Assembly: GCA_030141605.1 (NCBI GenBank)
Contig: JAQGDQ010000838.1
Location: 1 to 64,000, forward strand
DNA length: 64,000 nucleotides
DNA from: Tubiluchus corallicola
Lineage: Eukaryota > Priapulida > Priapulimorpha > Priapulimorphida > Tubiluchidae
Direction of reading: 5' to 3'
In this document: positions 48,504 to 62,800 of the stretch, in pieces
How the letters are laid out: every line of letters starts with the position of its first letter
How positions within the stretch are numbered: position 1 is the first letter of the stretch
Program-made: the position numbers and the translations under genes
The notes under the pieces: generated by a model
The model's database searches: none
Told to the model about the DNA's origin: nothing
Seen by the model: the letters and a program-made list of their open reading frames with translations, nothing else

Positions 48504-51374
48504 AATTTCAAAGTCCCAGTTATTGGGCAACACCAATAACTTTAGGCAGAATTGTAATAAATGAAGTAGTAAAGAACTTTGCTCGAGGAAGGATATTAAA
48601 CTTCTAGCTATCAGAGTGATTCACACATTCTGTGCAAAATGGAAGTCTCGGGTTTAAGACGTGAAATCTCACAAAAACATCTCAAGATCATAAAAAATTA
48701 TTTTCTTTACAGCTACGTTCGGATAATAACTAGAGTTGATATGTGAACAAATTAAGTATGTGAAAAAGCGTTTAATAAAGTATGCTAAAGGTTTTGTACA
48801 AAACTTTCAAGATACAGTATTAACATATTTAACGTATTTGAACTAAACAGTCATTGTTTACTAACAATCCCAGTATAAGCAGTCATTTTTTGCAAAATAT
48901 TAGTTCTATAACGTTTATAATGCTTAATTATATCACGTGGCTAACATATTCACCCACATACCCTCATTTTAACAATCACAAGACCAGAGAAGAAACAGAT
49001 AATTTGATGACATTCCACACAGAAGCTGATACTTTTTTGTGGAACAAAGTTAATTTTTAATTTACTACAAGTAAATAGCACTGCAAAATGACCGAAACAG
49101 TGTTGTGACTGAAGCCTACGTCGAGAACTACAGTAGTCAGAGCACAGCACAGACAAGGAAGTACATGGCACTGTTTGCATTAGTCAAAATATAGCATTCA
49201 GTCTACATATAGTACCCAATAAATAATACAATCTACATCTATGTAAGAGCACAGTTGTCACCATATCACAAAAAACACCTGTATCTATTCTACTCTTTTG
49301 TGAACGTTTATACTCAGCAAATTTCATTGACAAATCAGAGGTCTGCCATAAGAAAGTACATTTAAAATACAATCACGTAAAGCTGGACATCAAGAAAACA
49401 TTGGACAAACCAATGCAGTAGTGTAAAAGGTTTCTAGTGTTGCTTACATGAAAAAAGGCCATTAGAAATGTCTCTAATGCCAAATGCATAAAGAAAACAA
49501 AATGGACAATCCAAGACCATGACAAATATCTCATGAAAATTTATTTAATTTTCAGTAAGGTAAAGTTAGTAAGCAGCAATGCAAACTCAGAACATTGCAT
49601 TACTTTACGAGTAACAGATAAGTCAGCGGAAGTTGTAGTGAGCGGTATTACACAGGTAACTAAAGAGTTGTGAAAAAAGTTTGAAGTTGAATTCTCAGCT
49701 ATGAAGTACTACTCTGTTCTGAAAGCTGCTGGGACAACTAAAATTCATGACATACCAAAGCGTCCAGCATCCACATTGAGTGTGCAAGCGCGAGAGAACG
49801 CATATTGTCCATGGGTAATAAAAACAAAGATTTTGGCAGCGGACATGGCAAGCCAGACGCCATAAATTCTTTCTAATTTTTAACGTTTAGTGTCCGGCAT
49901 TCAGCACCTGTTCCTTATTCAGTCAATATCAGACGGCTTTGCGAATTGTTACACAAATGAATACAGTAAGAAGAGAAAAGTATTGCAAAAATACATTTGT
50001 TATCAAGCGTTTAGCTTAACTGGAAATCCTAGTCACATACTGGCACGTGCTGCCACCACACAGCGGTCAACGAATAAATAAAAAAATCCTACGTATAATA
50101 CAACTAGCAAAATAAACTGCCAACTTCATAGAGAGCTGGCACAACATTTGCAAACACTTTCATTCATGAGTTTTGAATATAAACCTTAGGAAAAAGCTTT
50201 TTGCATACTGTACATAACCATGTATGAATTGTGAAAGGCTCTTCCATTTTCAAATAACTGATGATTTTTTTCTTTAGTTCTTACTTTATACTTGTACAAA
50301 ACCAGAGCACATGCTTTACAGCCCAGCACAGTGGTGTGTTTGGCTGTTGTGCACCCACTAAGTAGAGAAAGTACTGTCCCTCACACAGTTTCTTGTCATT
50401 TGTCACGGTGCTTAAAAACCGTGCACTGGCATATTCTTGAATTGTGGCAATTTAGGCTATTAGTAAGCAAATAGTTTTTTGTTTAGGATTTTATCAAGTT
50501 TATGTATAAATTTTCACACGTTTGTTTATTTAAAATTACAATTACAAATTACAACATTAAAGTTCCACTTTACACAGCATTAAAACAATTTTCTGAAGTA
50601 GCGCCCCCACTAATTTTTACTACGAACCGCCACTGTGTGCAGAATGTAGGATATGAAATGAAATGATATATTATTACGAACTGAAATTTATGATGAAATG
50701 ACTTCCACGTGAATAAAAAAATTATCAGAAAAATGAGGCAAGTTGGCACTACGGTAACCAGTTCTAAACAAATCATGTAGGTATTAAACAATTTCAGTAA
50801 ACCAACCACTGAAGTATATGTACATGTGACCAGAATTATTAGCATAGACGGGCCATATTCAATAGTAGCAATAAATAATTAACACAATTAAAGATGTCAA
50901 CAATCAAGTTTACATTGCAAAATCAAGGATCTCTACAATAGAGAAATGTTCTAATTGTTTATTAACTGTTGTTCAGGAGGATTTCCGGATAAGATTTTAG
51001 AGTTGCACGTGTCAAAAACAAACATACTGGCATGCACTTCACAATGTTCTGATAAGAATGAAACTAAAATGTTTCATATAGACTTAGTTTTAGAATACAG
51101 ATTATAGCCAATACACGATACAAACATACATTATTACAATTCTCTGAAGTATGAAAAACTACAGCACATTATACCAAAGACGGCAAAATTTGCACCTGGC
51201 ATGGAAAAGTAGTGGCCTACTTTGCATTTTTGGATAGTTTCTCAACAGTGAATAAATATTTGCTCTACCTTTTATATCGGAAGATGGGAAGACCATTTGC
51301 ATCAGTCTATTAACAAGCCACAATGGTTCATTTCATACATTTAATGGATACAGACAAGAACATTAAAGGAAAAG
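48504..51374. other. unassigned DNA
   Basis: No gene or repeat I can support. On the minus strand, 49860 to ~49757 reads MASGLPCPLPKSLFLLP and then MDNMRSLALAHS up to a GTATGT, a conceivable first exon, but without any partner. Confidence 0.4.
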
Positions 51375-51950
51375 CTAACCCAATTTTAAACTACAGCTCA
51401 AAACAATCTACCCTGCAAAACATGGAAAGGGAACATAGTACTTTCTCAAAAATGGGTTTCGTGAAAATTATTACCACAGAATGGCAATTTCGTGTTTGCA
51501 CCACCAGGAGTTCACTGTTACATGCATTTTGCCATTCACTAGCTGGACGAGCACTATCGCCCGCATCTCAGAAATGCATTGCAGAAAAAGCAGGTGATGT
51601 ACCTCTCAGCTGGGAGGTGTTCGGTTGTGACGTACTGCACATGCTCGAGAGCTGATGCGTGAACACAGCGGTAAATTGGAAATTTTGAATTTGAAATTTG
51701 AAATTTGTCGAGTTTTTGTACGTTACACAGTAGCACTGTACTTCAATTTCCGCTTTAGCGCACACATGCAAGCAGCTTGCAAAATGTTTGTGCTGTCGAA
51801 AATTATGCTCTGTTGTGATGTAATCACTAGCAGGGCATGCCTGCCATAAATTTTTCAACCTATATTTCAATTATCTCAAACACTTTGGCATTATTATAGG
51901 TGAAAAATGTATACTTTTTAGCGTTCTTTAAAATTGGGAATGATACGCAA
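51375..51950. repeat. dispersed repeat family D, copy 4
   Basis: The most diverged of the four copies, still collinear (AACCCAATTTTAAACTACAG, GTACTTCAATTTCCGCTTTA, AAAATTATGCTCTGTTGTGA). Confidence 0.9.
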
Positions 51951-51964
51951 ATCAAAATTTTCCT

Positions 51965-52617
51965 TTAACCACTTCACTGCCTGTATGACGAGAATCTCCC
52001 GTCATGAAAATTCTATTCCGACTGGCCTGTATGACGAGACTCTACCGTCATGCTTAATATGCAAATTAACTGACGCCTATGTCAGTAGCAATAATACTTA
52101 CACACGCCACATGCAATTGAGGAATCTAGCTTTGAAAAGAAAAAGCGGTGGTGCCCTCTCTTGTCTAAAAAAGATGATAGACAAGCTAGAAAACATTCAT
52201 GGCCAAATAACGCGCAAAATGGTCAAAAAAGATTGCTGTTGTTGCCGAGATGTCGTCTGCTACATTGTCACTGCTTTTCCTGTATCTTTGTCAATTTTTT
52301 TGTCTTCAAATGACCGGAAAAGATGCAGTGTGGAGCAAATTAGGGACTTCGTGGCAAAATTTGGGATAGAGTCATCAGATGATGGTAGGTGAAGCCAATC
52401 CATACACGACTATTAGACATGAGAATTTCAAAATTGTATGGTTGATAAATTGTGTGCATCCGAGCTACAAATTACAGCATTAGGCCTGCTCTTAATTCTT
52501 CTACGCACGGCAATAGTGACAATAGAAGTGGTTGTGATGCAGTCACAACTTTTCATTTTACCAAAATATTCTTGCACGCCAGCTGGAATACAAATTGCAC
52601 GGCAGTGAAGTGGTTAA
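51965..52617. mobile_element. piggyBac-like non-autonomous element
   Basis: Perfect 13-bp terminal inverted repeats (CCACTTCACTGCC at 51969-51981; its reverse complement at 52601-52613) are flanked on each side by TTAA, the piggyBac target duplication. The element is 645 bp. An internal frame ends RKRCSVEQIRDFVAKFGIES followed by SDDG, which may be a remnant of the start of a transposase. The left end has the self-complementary ATGACGAGACTCTACCGTCAT-type motif in two versions. Confidence 0.88.
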
Positions 52618-53174
52618 TTAATCCGAAAATTATCAAAATTGGAATTTCTCATAGAAATCACCGACAATCGCAGTCATATCGACAGACTACTGTATTAGCA
52701 GGTTTCTAAAATAAATAACACATTCTGTGATACCACTTGGCCATGCCAGCGTGCGATGAGCCGAAGAGAAATTTGACGAAATAATTCCGATAATGAAGAC
52801 AAAATGTAGTCCATTTGAAAATACGAAAACCTGTATTTTTCAGAACGACAAAATTTCCGGGCAATGTGCAATGCGATGATTCCAAGAACTAAAACATAGT
52901 TACTGTTAGCAGGTAAATCGGTTCTTAGCAGTGGATCCAGATTTTGACATGTTATCAACATGAGCCTAAAAGTAAAAATGACCAAAATTAAAACCATCAT
53001 CTTTCAGTAAATATGATTTTCTAGTAATTCAAAAGATAATTATTAATGCAAATCAATTTTTTTACAGGCATTTAAAAATATTTATAGTTAAAATGCCACA
53101 ACTTTATTAAAACTTTTAATTTACATAGTTAAAAAAATCATGTCAAACGTTTTGAATACTGTATCAATATATCT
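52618..53174. other. unassigned DNA 3' of eIF4E
   Basis: No gene recognised. A minus-strand AATAAA (TTTATT at 53103) is one possible polyadenylation signal for eIF4E, which would give a 0.7-kb 3' UTR. Confidence 0.4.
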
Positions 53175-53475
53175 TTTATACAGGTCTGCTTAATTACTAC
53201 AGATTTAGCTTTTTGTAAAAACATAATTAGTGCATAATTACTATAACAATTTCTTTTCTACTGGTCTGCTTAATCATTACCTATTTGGCTTTTCGTAAAT
53301 ACATAATTTAGTGTATAAATTTCTTTTCTTCAGGTCTGCTTATTCATTACCTATTTGGCTTCTGTTAAATACATAATTAGTGCATAATTTACTGTATTAA
53401 TTTCATTTTACTGGCCTGCTTATTCATTACATGTTTGGCTTCTGTTAAATACATAATTAGTGCATAATGATCTAT
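53175..53475. repeat. ~70-80-bp tandem repeat, four copies
   Basis: The unit has GGTCTGCTTATTCATTACCT, then TTTGGCTTCTGTTAAATACA and TAATTAGTGCATAAT, with diverged earlier copies. It lies 3' of the eIF4E stop on the minus strand. Confidence 0.92.
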
Positions 53476-53801
53476 ACTGTAGGCTCTGCCTATATCAACT
53501 GGTTGTATGTTTGTAAAAATTTACCACTGATGATGACAGCAGTAAACATTTGACATGAATTTTAACTATGTAAATTAAGAGTTTTAATAAAGTTGTGCTG
53601 TTATAACTATAAATTATTATTATTATTCCTTAATAATAAAGTGGTTGCTGCATGTGCTTAGCGAATAAAGTTAAGCAATGCCAAGCCTGTTCGGTAAATA
53701 TAATGGGTGGGTAAAGTTTCTGTTAACAATTGGACGAGCACAAATGCTCTCTGAACAAAATCTACAAACAAAATACATGAAAACAACCAGAATAAGTTTT
53801 C

Positions 53802-56800
53802 CTAATCCATTTTGTAGCTAGAGCTGGGATTGCTTAACTTAGTAGCTGGGTACACATCGTGTACAGCTTTAGTTCGAAGAGTGTACGGAAATTCACTAAT
53901 ACTTGCTTCAGATCGTTTCTGTGGCTTAATATCGTGTATCACACTGCTCAGTGATGACTAACAGACAGTATTATGGCACTTTTACATTATAATTGAAAAA
54001 TTTCAATGTTGACTTAGCCAAGAAAAAAAAGCTGCAAATTTTTCCCACCTACCTGGAAACCAATTTGTACTTTTGGAGGAATACTGAGTCTTTCCTTTAA
54101 TTTGCGACTGAAAATAAAAATAATACGATGTGCATATGTGTAACATAAAACCTCTAAATATGAAGATTCCAAATCGTTTCTGCAAATTTTGTCCTCCGGG
54201 TGAAGGTTTCTTGTCTTGCCTAGCACCAGAGATCTCTAGCTAAGTACACTAATCATATATTACTAACACTTAGCAGTTAATCTACACATTTGGCACTGAA
54301 AACAATTTTAATGCAATGTCAGCCCTGAAACTCAGTTGGTGAGTGAAACATTGTGAATTAACTTAACCATGTAAGTAGACAAGTGGTGTCTAATGCACTA
54401 AAGCAGCAAAAACATCTTTTTCAGGAGATTGCAAAGATATAATAAATTAAAACAAACACTGTGTGATAATGGAAAGGCATGTACTGCCTCTGAGGCCAGC
54501 AAGCAGTTACCTCAACTTACCTGTCAGGTGATTTCATGGTTGATGACTTTAGGTACCTGGCTTTGTGAAATGCTGCAGACACTTGGCCTTGATATGTTGG
54601 GTCTGGTCACATGTAGTTTATAGATTTGTGTCTGGTTAACTGAATTATTGTTTCCTGCTGTCTGCTGTTGCAATTGGTGTTTATTGTCTGTCACAGTTTT
54701 TTAATGGTGCTCTAATGTTTGGGCAAGGATGTAAGTTGCTTTTATTTACTTTAATAATTTTTGCAGTTTTGATTAGCTACTGAAATTAACTGTATATGTG
54801 AAATGTTACTTTATGTAATTTGTTTGTGTATGTACTAATTTATTATTACATAAATATTATAGTTATTATAGAGTTATTGTAGAGTTATTATATTCATAAA
54901 ATATGCAACAATTTACTTATTTACATTTCTATATTCTACATTTCTACATTCTTAACAGAATAAACAATTAATGTACACACTTATGTCTGGACTTAATGTT
55001 TGGATTGGAGTGTTTTGAGCATTCTTGGTCGTTCTTAATGAAATGGGTCATGCATGCTACAGGCCATTTATATATAGATTTTTGAAATAAAGTAATATTT
55101 TTAGTTGTCAAGGTCATGGGTCGAGTACTGTACATATAGTGGACAAGATTAGTCACGCAATTATCCACTAGACATATAAATAATATTTTTACACCACAGC
55201 ACAATACTCAGTACCAGGGATGTCACCGAAACGAAATTTTTGGTTCGATTTACCGACAATCACACTTTTGGTTTCAGCAAAATCTAGTAAGTATCGTAGC
55301 CAAAATTTCGGATAGTTTTCGGTAGTATTTTTCTGATGTTTTACTAGTATTTATTCACTTTACCCTTTCTTTTCTCCTAGTTGTCAAAACAGCTGGAAAA
55401 TCTTTGCTAAAATAGTTCAAATAAAGCAAAAATTTCGTTTACAGAATAGTTTACTGGCGTGCTTTTCACAGCAATGTGGCGTATCTTCGTGCTGATCAAT
55501 GTGAAGTTTTGGGTTTCCAGGCCCAATTAACCGAAATATCAAACTACGTATATATTTGAACAAAATCGCATTTAAATTTATAATTTACAAAACATAGGCA
55601 AGAAAAAAAATGTTTATTTTTAATGAAGCATTATGATCTTTAAACGTTAATCGTTAAGGATACTTAAATCCAAAAACATTGTAAAACATTAATTTTTCTA
55701 ATGTGAGCCACTCCATCAAACTTGAGGTTCTATACTATAAAACATCCCTGTTTTTTGTCAGTAATTTTGTATCACAGCAAATAAAAGTACACAAAAAAAC
55801 AAAATGTTTTTGTATGTTTTCATTACGGTTTGCCATGTTTGGTAAATTTCGGTTTGCTATGTTTGGTAAATTTCGGTTTGCCATGTTTGGTTAAATTTCG
55901 GTTTGCCATGTTTGGTAAATTTCGGTTTGCCATGTTTAGTTAAATTTCGGTTCCCCATGTTTGGTAAATTTCGGTTTCCTATGTTTGGTAAATTTCGGTT
56001 TCGGTTTTTAAATTTAGTTTCGGTAACACCCCTGCCCAGAACACGCTGGTACAGTATCTTCAATCCTTAATCATTTCTATTCGAATATCTCCTACCACAT
56101 AAAAATTTAGCATAGAAATTTGCAATTGCACAATATGGTCGTACAAAAATCCACCCCACAATTTAACACGTACAAATATTGAGTTTAATAAAACTTTAAC
56201 AACAGTTTATTCACCCTATTTTCATTGTAGCTTCCGAATTTCGGGCGTCGGCCGTCCACATTGCTAATTTATCTCCTTTCGTTCGTATATTGATCACGGC
56301 ACCGCAGACATTCTCGCTGTGTTCATCAAAAGCTTCGCCGACTAAACACAACAGCTGCAAGATGAAATGAACAGAAATCAGTTAGATCCACATCCACAAG
56401 TTAGATCCACATCCACAAGTCTCGAGGAAAAAAATAAAATTTGTTTTTTAATTTCGTTTAATGCATTAGACTGAATGTTTGTTCTTGAAAAGTGTTTCAT
56501 GTCCACTACCCTGTCACCTGTGTATTCAAGTAAACAAAAACAAAAAGACAAACAAACAAAAAAGACAACCAAACTGTTGAGAACAAAAATAATTTTTTTT
56601 ATTTTTCGTTTAATGCATTAGACTGAATGTTTTTATATGATGTTTGTTCTCGAAAACTATTATTAGTGTTTGTCCATTACCGTGTCACCTGTGTATTCAA
56701 GTAAATAAAAGCAATAAACAAATGAGCTAAAACATCATGATGTACTTATTTACATTACATTTCATAATATACAATCTGTAAATGAAAATATAAATGTTGG

Positions 56801-59800
56801 TAGACGTAACAACATATCACAATTCAGTATTTAATCATGGGAATTTCTATCCCGACACCTACATGGGAATTTCTATCCTGACACCTACATGGGAATTTCT
56901 ATCCTGACACCTACATGGGAATTTCTATCCCGACACCTACAGTGTCTTTATTAAGTTTAGAGATAGCTTTGCCTCTAAACAGGGGGAAAGACCTGCTCCG
57001 TCGGTTTTCATGACTGTCAGGCCTTTCCCAACGAGTTATTTCCTGCCTCAGACTTTATACCAGGCCTATTAACTAAACAGTTGCACGGTTAATGATGCGA
57101 TAAGACAGGTTTCCTATATACATACTTGCACAACAAAAGTTGCAATCTTTCTTTAAGTACTTTGTACAGCTATTTATACAGAGCAAATAGTAATTTGCTT
57201 ACTTAGGAAATGAGATTCCGACACGAAGCACCCACGTTTGATCTAGTTGTCACAGTTATAATTATAGGTAGGTGTCGATTTACGACTGTTCCTCATTACG
57301 ACCCTGACCGCAATTTAATTAATTATACAAAACCAACTATAGCTCATATTTCCTTCTATTTTTTTAAACAAAGTAACTTTTTACAGCCAACTGTTGCGAA
57401 AAATCTGTAGGTATCGCCTTACTTAGTACGTACACACATACAAAATCCAGGGGTGTAAGCAGCATCTATGAAAGGGCACATTTTGCTTACCCATATTTCT
57501 GTGGTCATGCTAGTGACGATTTATTTATGAATTATGAATTTAAGTCACAGTCCTTTTAAAATGAACAATAGATGCACGTTTTCATATAGAGTTCAATCTC
57601 GATAATGCCGGCCAAAATGGCTGATTGACAAATTAAGCACAATCATGGATAATCACACACTTTTCCATCAAAAAGGCAAAGTTCTGCTCCCGCACTCCCG
57701 TCCCTTGGGAAAGAGCAAGGGGGCACTGCCCCCGTGGCTCCGGCGCCCCTGACAACATCCTACTAGTAGGGACGCATCACTTAAACGCAAGCGTCGGACT
57801 TGCGTCCAAGTAGTCTTACAACCAATTTGCCAGAACCGACTGTGGTCGTAAGTCAAGGACAATTACCTGTATTTATAATCTCTTTTGCTTTATGAATTAC
57901 ATTTTATTGTGTCGCCTATGGAAACATTAGCCAATACAATCACATGTTCTGATACCATTAGAGCAAATATGTCATTAGGTCCTAATTTAGGATAAAGGAA
58001 CCGATTAGCAGAGATCTATACCTACCGTTTCCATCCAAAAATTATCTAAATCTGAATATCGTTGTTGCTTGTTAAGATTTATTAGCCATCGTCCACCGTT
58101 TCGATTCTTTTCATCTTCCCACATGGGTTTAATCCCTTGCTGCAATAGTATGAAAAATTAATTACACAATACCAAAAATTACTTATCTAATAACACTGAT
58201 ATACTAAATTATTTTAAAATACAGTGTTCCCTCACTTATCGCAAAAGTGAATTTCAGCGAAGTAGGGACGCTATACTTACTTTTACATTATTTTAAGTCT
58301 TTATAAACCCTCCCCACACTCTTATACATAACCCTTTCTCATTCCCTTAATAACTTTTCCTATACTGTACAAAAACTTTACTTAAATGTTCATAAAAGTA
58401 TTTTAAACTCTTAAACATAGATACGTAATTTTAAAAATTTGACGGGTGCTGTGTACAATCCCACGTTGGCAAGTAGCATCTCAAGCGGGCGTACGTGCTA
58501 TATTTCATTTTTGGTGTGTATTCATCCGCCGAATAAATACACTATTTACTGTAAATGGTAATTTTTTATGATTTATAATATACTTTTAATGTTAGAATTA
58601 ATATTTTTAATATATTTTTATACATTTTGTGATTTTTTTAAAGCAAAATTCATCAAATCTATACATTACTGTACAATACATACTACGCATGTGCAAAAAT
58701 ACTTTAGACAGAGTACCGTAAACACCCGCGAAACAGCGAAAATACCGCGATAAATATTTTACATTAATATTTTTGAAAACCCGCGAAACAGCGAGTTAGC
58801 GATAAACGAACCGCGATGTAGCGAGGAAACACTGTACTTCAAATATGACTCGATGTTATTTTTTTCAATCAATTACTGAACAAACATCAGATTACACAAC
58901 TGAAATTTTCAAATTTTGCTATTTTCATGACATCACACAAAACAACCAATCACAGTTAAAAGGGGTTACATGTTCATTCTGTCTGCTCAAAGTAAGGTTA
59001 ATGATAACTCCTTCTAAAACTTCGATATAAAACTCTGAAATACAAACAATCATTAGAGTTATCAAACAGTGACATTGACAACTCAAGGACACTTGTATGC
59101 TTGGAGCTACTAAAAACACTCATAGACATCGGTTTGCCAAGACCTCGCTTTTACGGATATCGGAAAAATCGGACAAAATCCGGGCCATTGAAAGTTCCGC
59201 ATATGACTGACACAGTCCACTGTTTCGCAACCTGACCGTTAGTTGACAGGCCGTCACTTTGCATCATTACATCAGTGCAACCACGCAGCGTGTAACGTGA
59301 CACGTGTAGCTTGCATGTCAGGAGCGGCCTGTGCTAGACGTTTTTGAGACAAGTTAGGCGATTGATTCTACATTACCGTGAGTCTAATACATTAACTTAG
59401 TAATGGCGCCTAATGCATTGACTTAGTACCGGTAAATAGGCAATTGGCAAATTCAGATGGACATCTCGTTTTTGTCCGGCAAACCGAGATGAGTGTACTA
59501 CTATACTGTAGAATAAACTAACTCAATTAATTTCAATGATAAAAAACTAAAATTTGCAGATTTCACACTTTTTGATAAACACACTTAAGATACTGGTTAA
59601 GACAATTAATTTTCAAGTGTTTAATAAACTAGTAGCAAAATATGATGTAATTTACCTAATTAGGCTAAATTATGTTAGTTTTGCATGCATGGATCATAAA
59701 AAATGTTAGTACTAAGTTAAAAAGTTCACACACACACATTTATATGTTTTGCCAATATCACTTTCTGAAGATTGCAAAGGCCAAAATACTTTGGCAAGAT

Positions 59801-62800
59801 GTATTAAAGTATAACTTATGTATTAAAAGAACATGTTAAATAAAGAATAAAACGGCACATAGTTTCAAAAGAAGAATTGTATATAAGCTCAAAAAACAAT
59901 ACAGCATGTTGGCAACAGTGTGTGCTGGTATTTAATTACACAGCAGGCACCACTTAATAGACTCACTTTGGGATAGAGGTGTTTTGACTCATTTAACTGA
60001 CTGAACCTATTAACCGATGAGTGTAGTATTACAGGTAAAGAAGTATGTCATCGGCTTACTATGCACTGCAAAGGTTTTTAATGATTTTCAGAAAGGCAGT
60101 AATGCCAAAATTCCTTTGTGCAGTTAAAAATTAGAAAAAATATTTTAAAATATTAATTTATATAATTGAATTAGCAATAAATTAAAAAGTATACTTTTCT
60201 AAGTTTGTTTATTTGCAAAAATCACAAAAATTCCTTCAAAGTCGGCTGCTTCGTTTTCTCGCGAAGAAGTTGGCTCACAAAGTTCTCGTAATTATAAAAA
60301 CATTGAAAACTGTCGTTGTTCATGACTAAAACAGTTCTGAATCGTTTGCTCATTTACATTGCTCTTATTTGCTGTACGATGTTTACTCTCATAAGTCACA
60401 AGGAAAACTGGCTGATTACTGTACCTGCTTCTTTGACTGTTAATTCATTAAGCCTGCAACCGTGATTTCCAACGTTAGCGCATGATAAATGTAACTATTT
60501 ACAAACAAAACAGTACTTAAAATGATACATATCTGCATATATTTTAACACACAGAAATATCTTATTTTAAGTACCTAAAGCAAAAATATTGAGCCAATTA
60601 TGTGGAGTTATTTAAACCAGTTCCCGACAGTTTCTATATAAATTTGAATAGAAGTGGCCAGACATTACCAGACATTTTTGAGTCAATTAGGTGACTGATT
60701 GTATTAACCCTGAGTCTAATAAATGGCGTCTACTGTATATATCAGAATGCAAAAATCATGCAAACTTACCTTCACATGTAATAGAACTACAACTAATCAA
60801 CTACTTTAGTGAGAAGCCACTAACTAAGATTGTAAAGAAGCCAGTATAATCATTTCAGGTTTTTCTTAATTTCATGCAAGCAGTCACTCCAGTCAGCTTA
60901 ATGACATCAAGCAAAATTATATTAAAGTTATCATCTCAAGGTTGCCACCAAATTTAGGTTAAACCACATCCATACATTCCCAGTACACTCATATCTCGGT
61001 TTGAGGGACCTTGTTTTTACGGATATCGGAAGAATCAAAATCCGGACCGCTAAAAAGACATCACTGTAACCACTTGTGTATCTTTACATATAAAAATATC
61101 GAGTCAATTATGCAGAGTTATTTGAGTCAATTTGCATAGGAGCGGCCCGTACTAGAGACAATTAAATGATTGATTCTACATTGCCGTGAGTCTAATACAT
61201 GACGCCTACTGTACTGGATTACCATCGGTAAGTAAGGACAATCGGCAAATTCGGACCAACGTCTCCCCGTTTTTGTCCGGCAGACCGAGATATGAGTGTA
61301 TTTCCAGTTTCCATATGACAACATTTTTGTGTGTTTATCAAATGTTTCTGCTGTCAATTCTATCCAAAACTAAAACTCGAGTCCATTTCGCTCGTAGAAC
61401 AAAAGAAAAACTACTCAATGCATGCAGATATATGCAGCATTCTTAAGCGGAAACTATGCAGACCTATCACACATTCGCAAATTAAAACTTCCACACAAAA
61501 ATTTCAATACCACAAACTCAAGCTAAGTGAGAAGTTACCCAATTTCTAATACAGAAGCTACACTAGTTAGCCTCCACCATCAAGCCAGGCAAAGGGACAG
61601 GAAGCAATCCGCAATCAAACTTACCTTAAATAGTGAATAATCGCAACCCGACTGTAATCGGCTAGCAACTTCAATGTGATTATATAATCTGTGAGAATAA
61701 CAGCTGTTGTTAGTAAAATGCAAAGTCAGCAAAAAACGATACGAGTGCGCTTCACCCTGCTGCAGAAAGGTGGCAGCAGCAGCTCACCTTGAATAAGGAA
61801 TAATCGCAGCCATGAGGAAGATGAGTGGGAGACAGGACATGATTATACAACCTAGGATAAAGTTAGAAAAATGCAAATCAGATAGATAATGACGCAATAT
61901 CAAATTCACACTCGTTAAAAAAAATGTGTTTTGATGAGTTCTCAATTTTTTTCTTGAAGACAAACTGTTACATAAACCAAAAAAAATGAAATTTATTATG
62001 TACTAAACAAGTTTTATTCTCCTCACACTGTTACCTCTTATTCATGATACGAAACTCTCGATGGGGTTCAATTCATGATAAGTCATAAAATAGAAGGTAA
62101 GAGAATATAAAACTACCAAATTATTTAAACATTACATAACAATCTAATATTTCACAATTTGCTATTTTACTTACGCCCAGAAATCTTCTACAGTATCAAA
62201 TGACGTGATATCGCAAAGGTTTTCCTCCCACTGCTTGGACTTGTCATTTTTAAAGAACCACAGTGTCCAGGCATTCTGTAATGGATGCTTTATGAGTAAT
62301 TCTGGGCTAATTTCAACTTCTTTGCTGACTACTGCCTTCTGTTCTGACGATTCTTTGTCCTAAAGAAAACAGACATTATGAACTTGCTGCAAGTGCAAGA
62401 AACACGCAATATATTTGGTGTTAACAAAAAGTGTCAATATTAAAATCAAAATAATTACAAAACAGCAGGTGGTTATTTTCTAGGTTGCAAAATCCTTTAC
62501 TCTCTGGATGCTACATATTATCAGACTCACCCATTAAAACTTAAGTGCACATTCGTAACATGTGAAAGGTATTACATATATCACATGCAGGGCACAGTTG
62601 TGGGCAAGGAAATAGGGGGGGAGAGCAAGCACCGAATTAAAGCTTACCCACAATTATTAAGCCTGTTAGCTTTTACAATCAAAGAATCAAACAACACAAT
62701 CATTAACAAGTCACGAGGAATTATATTATAATAACTATACTAGCAGGTACAATCACAGAATGAAATATCATAATTATTATCAATACTAAAATATCACTAT

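Noticed and set aside
49757-49860. Minus-strand first exon (MASGLPCPLPKS...) with a GTATGT
   Set aside because: No downstream exon or family match; short frame by chance is as likely.
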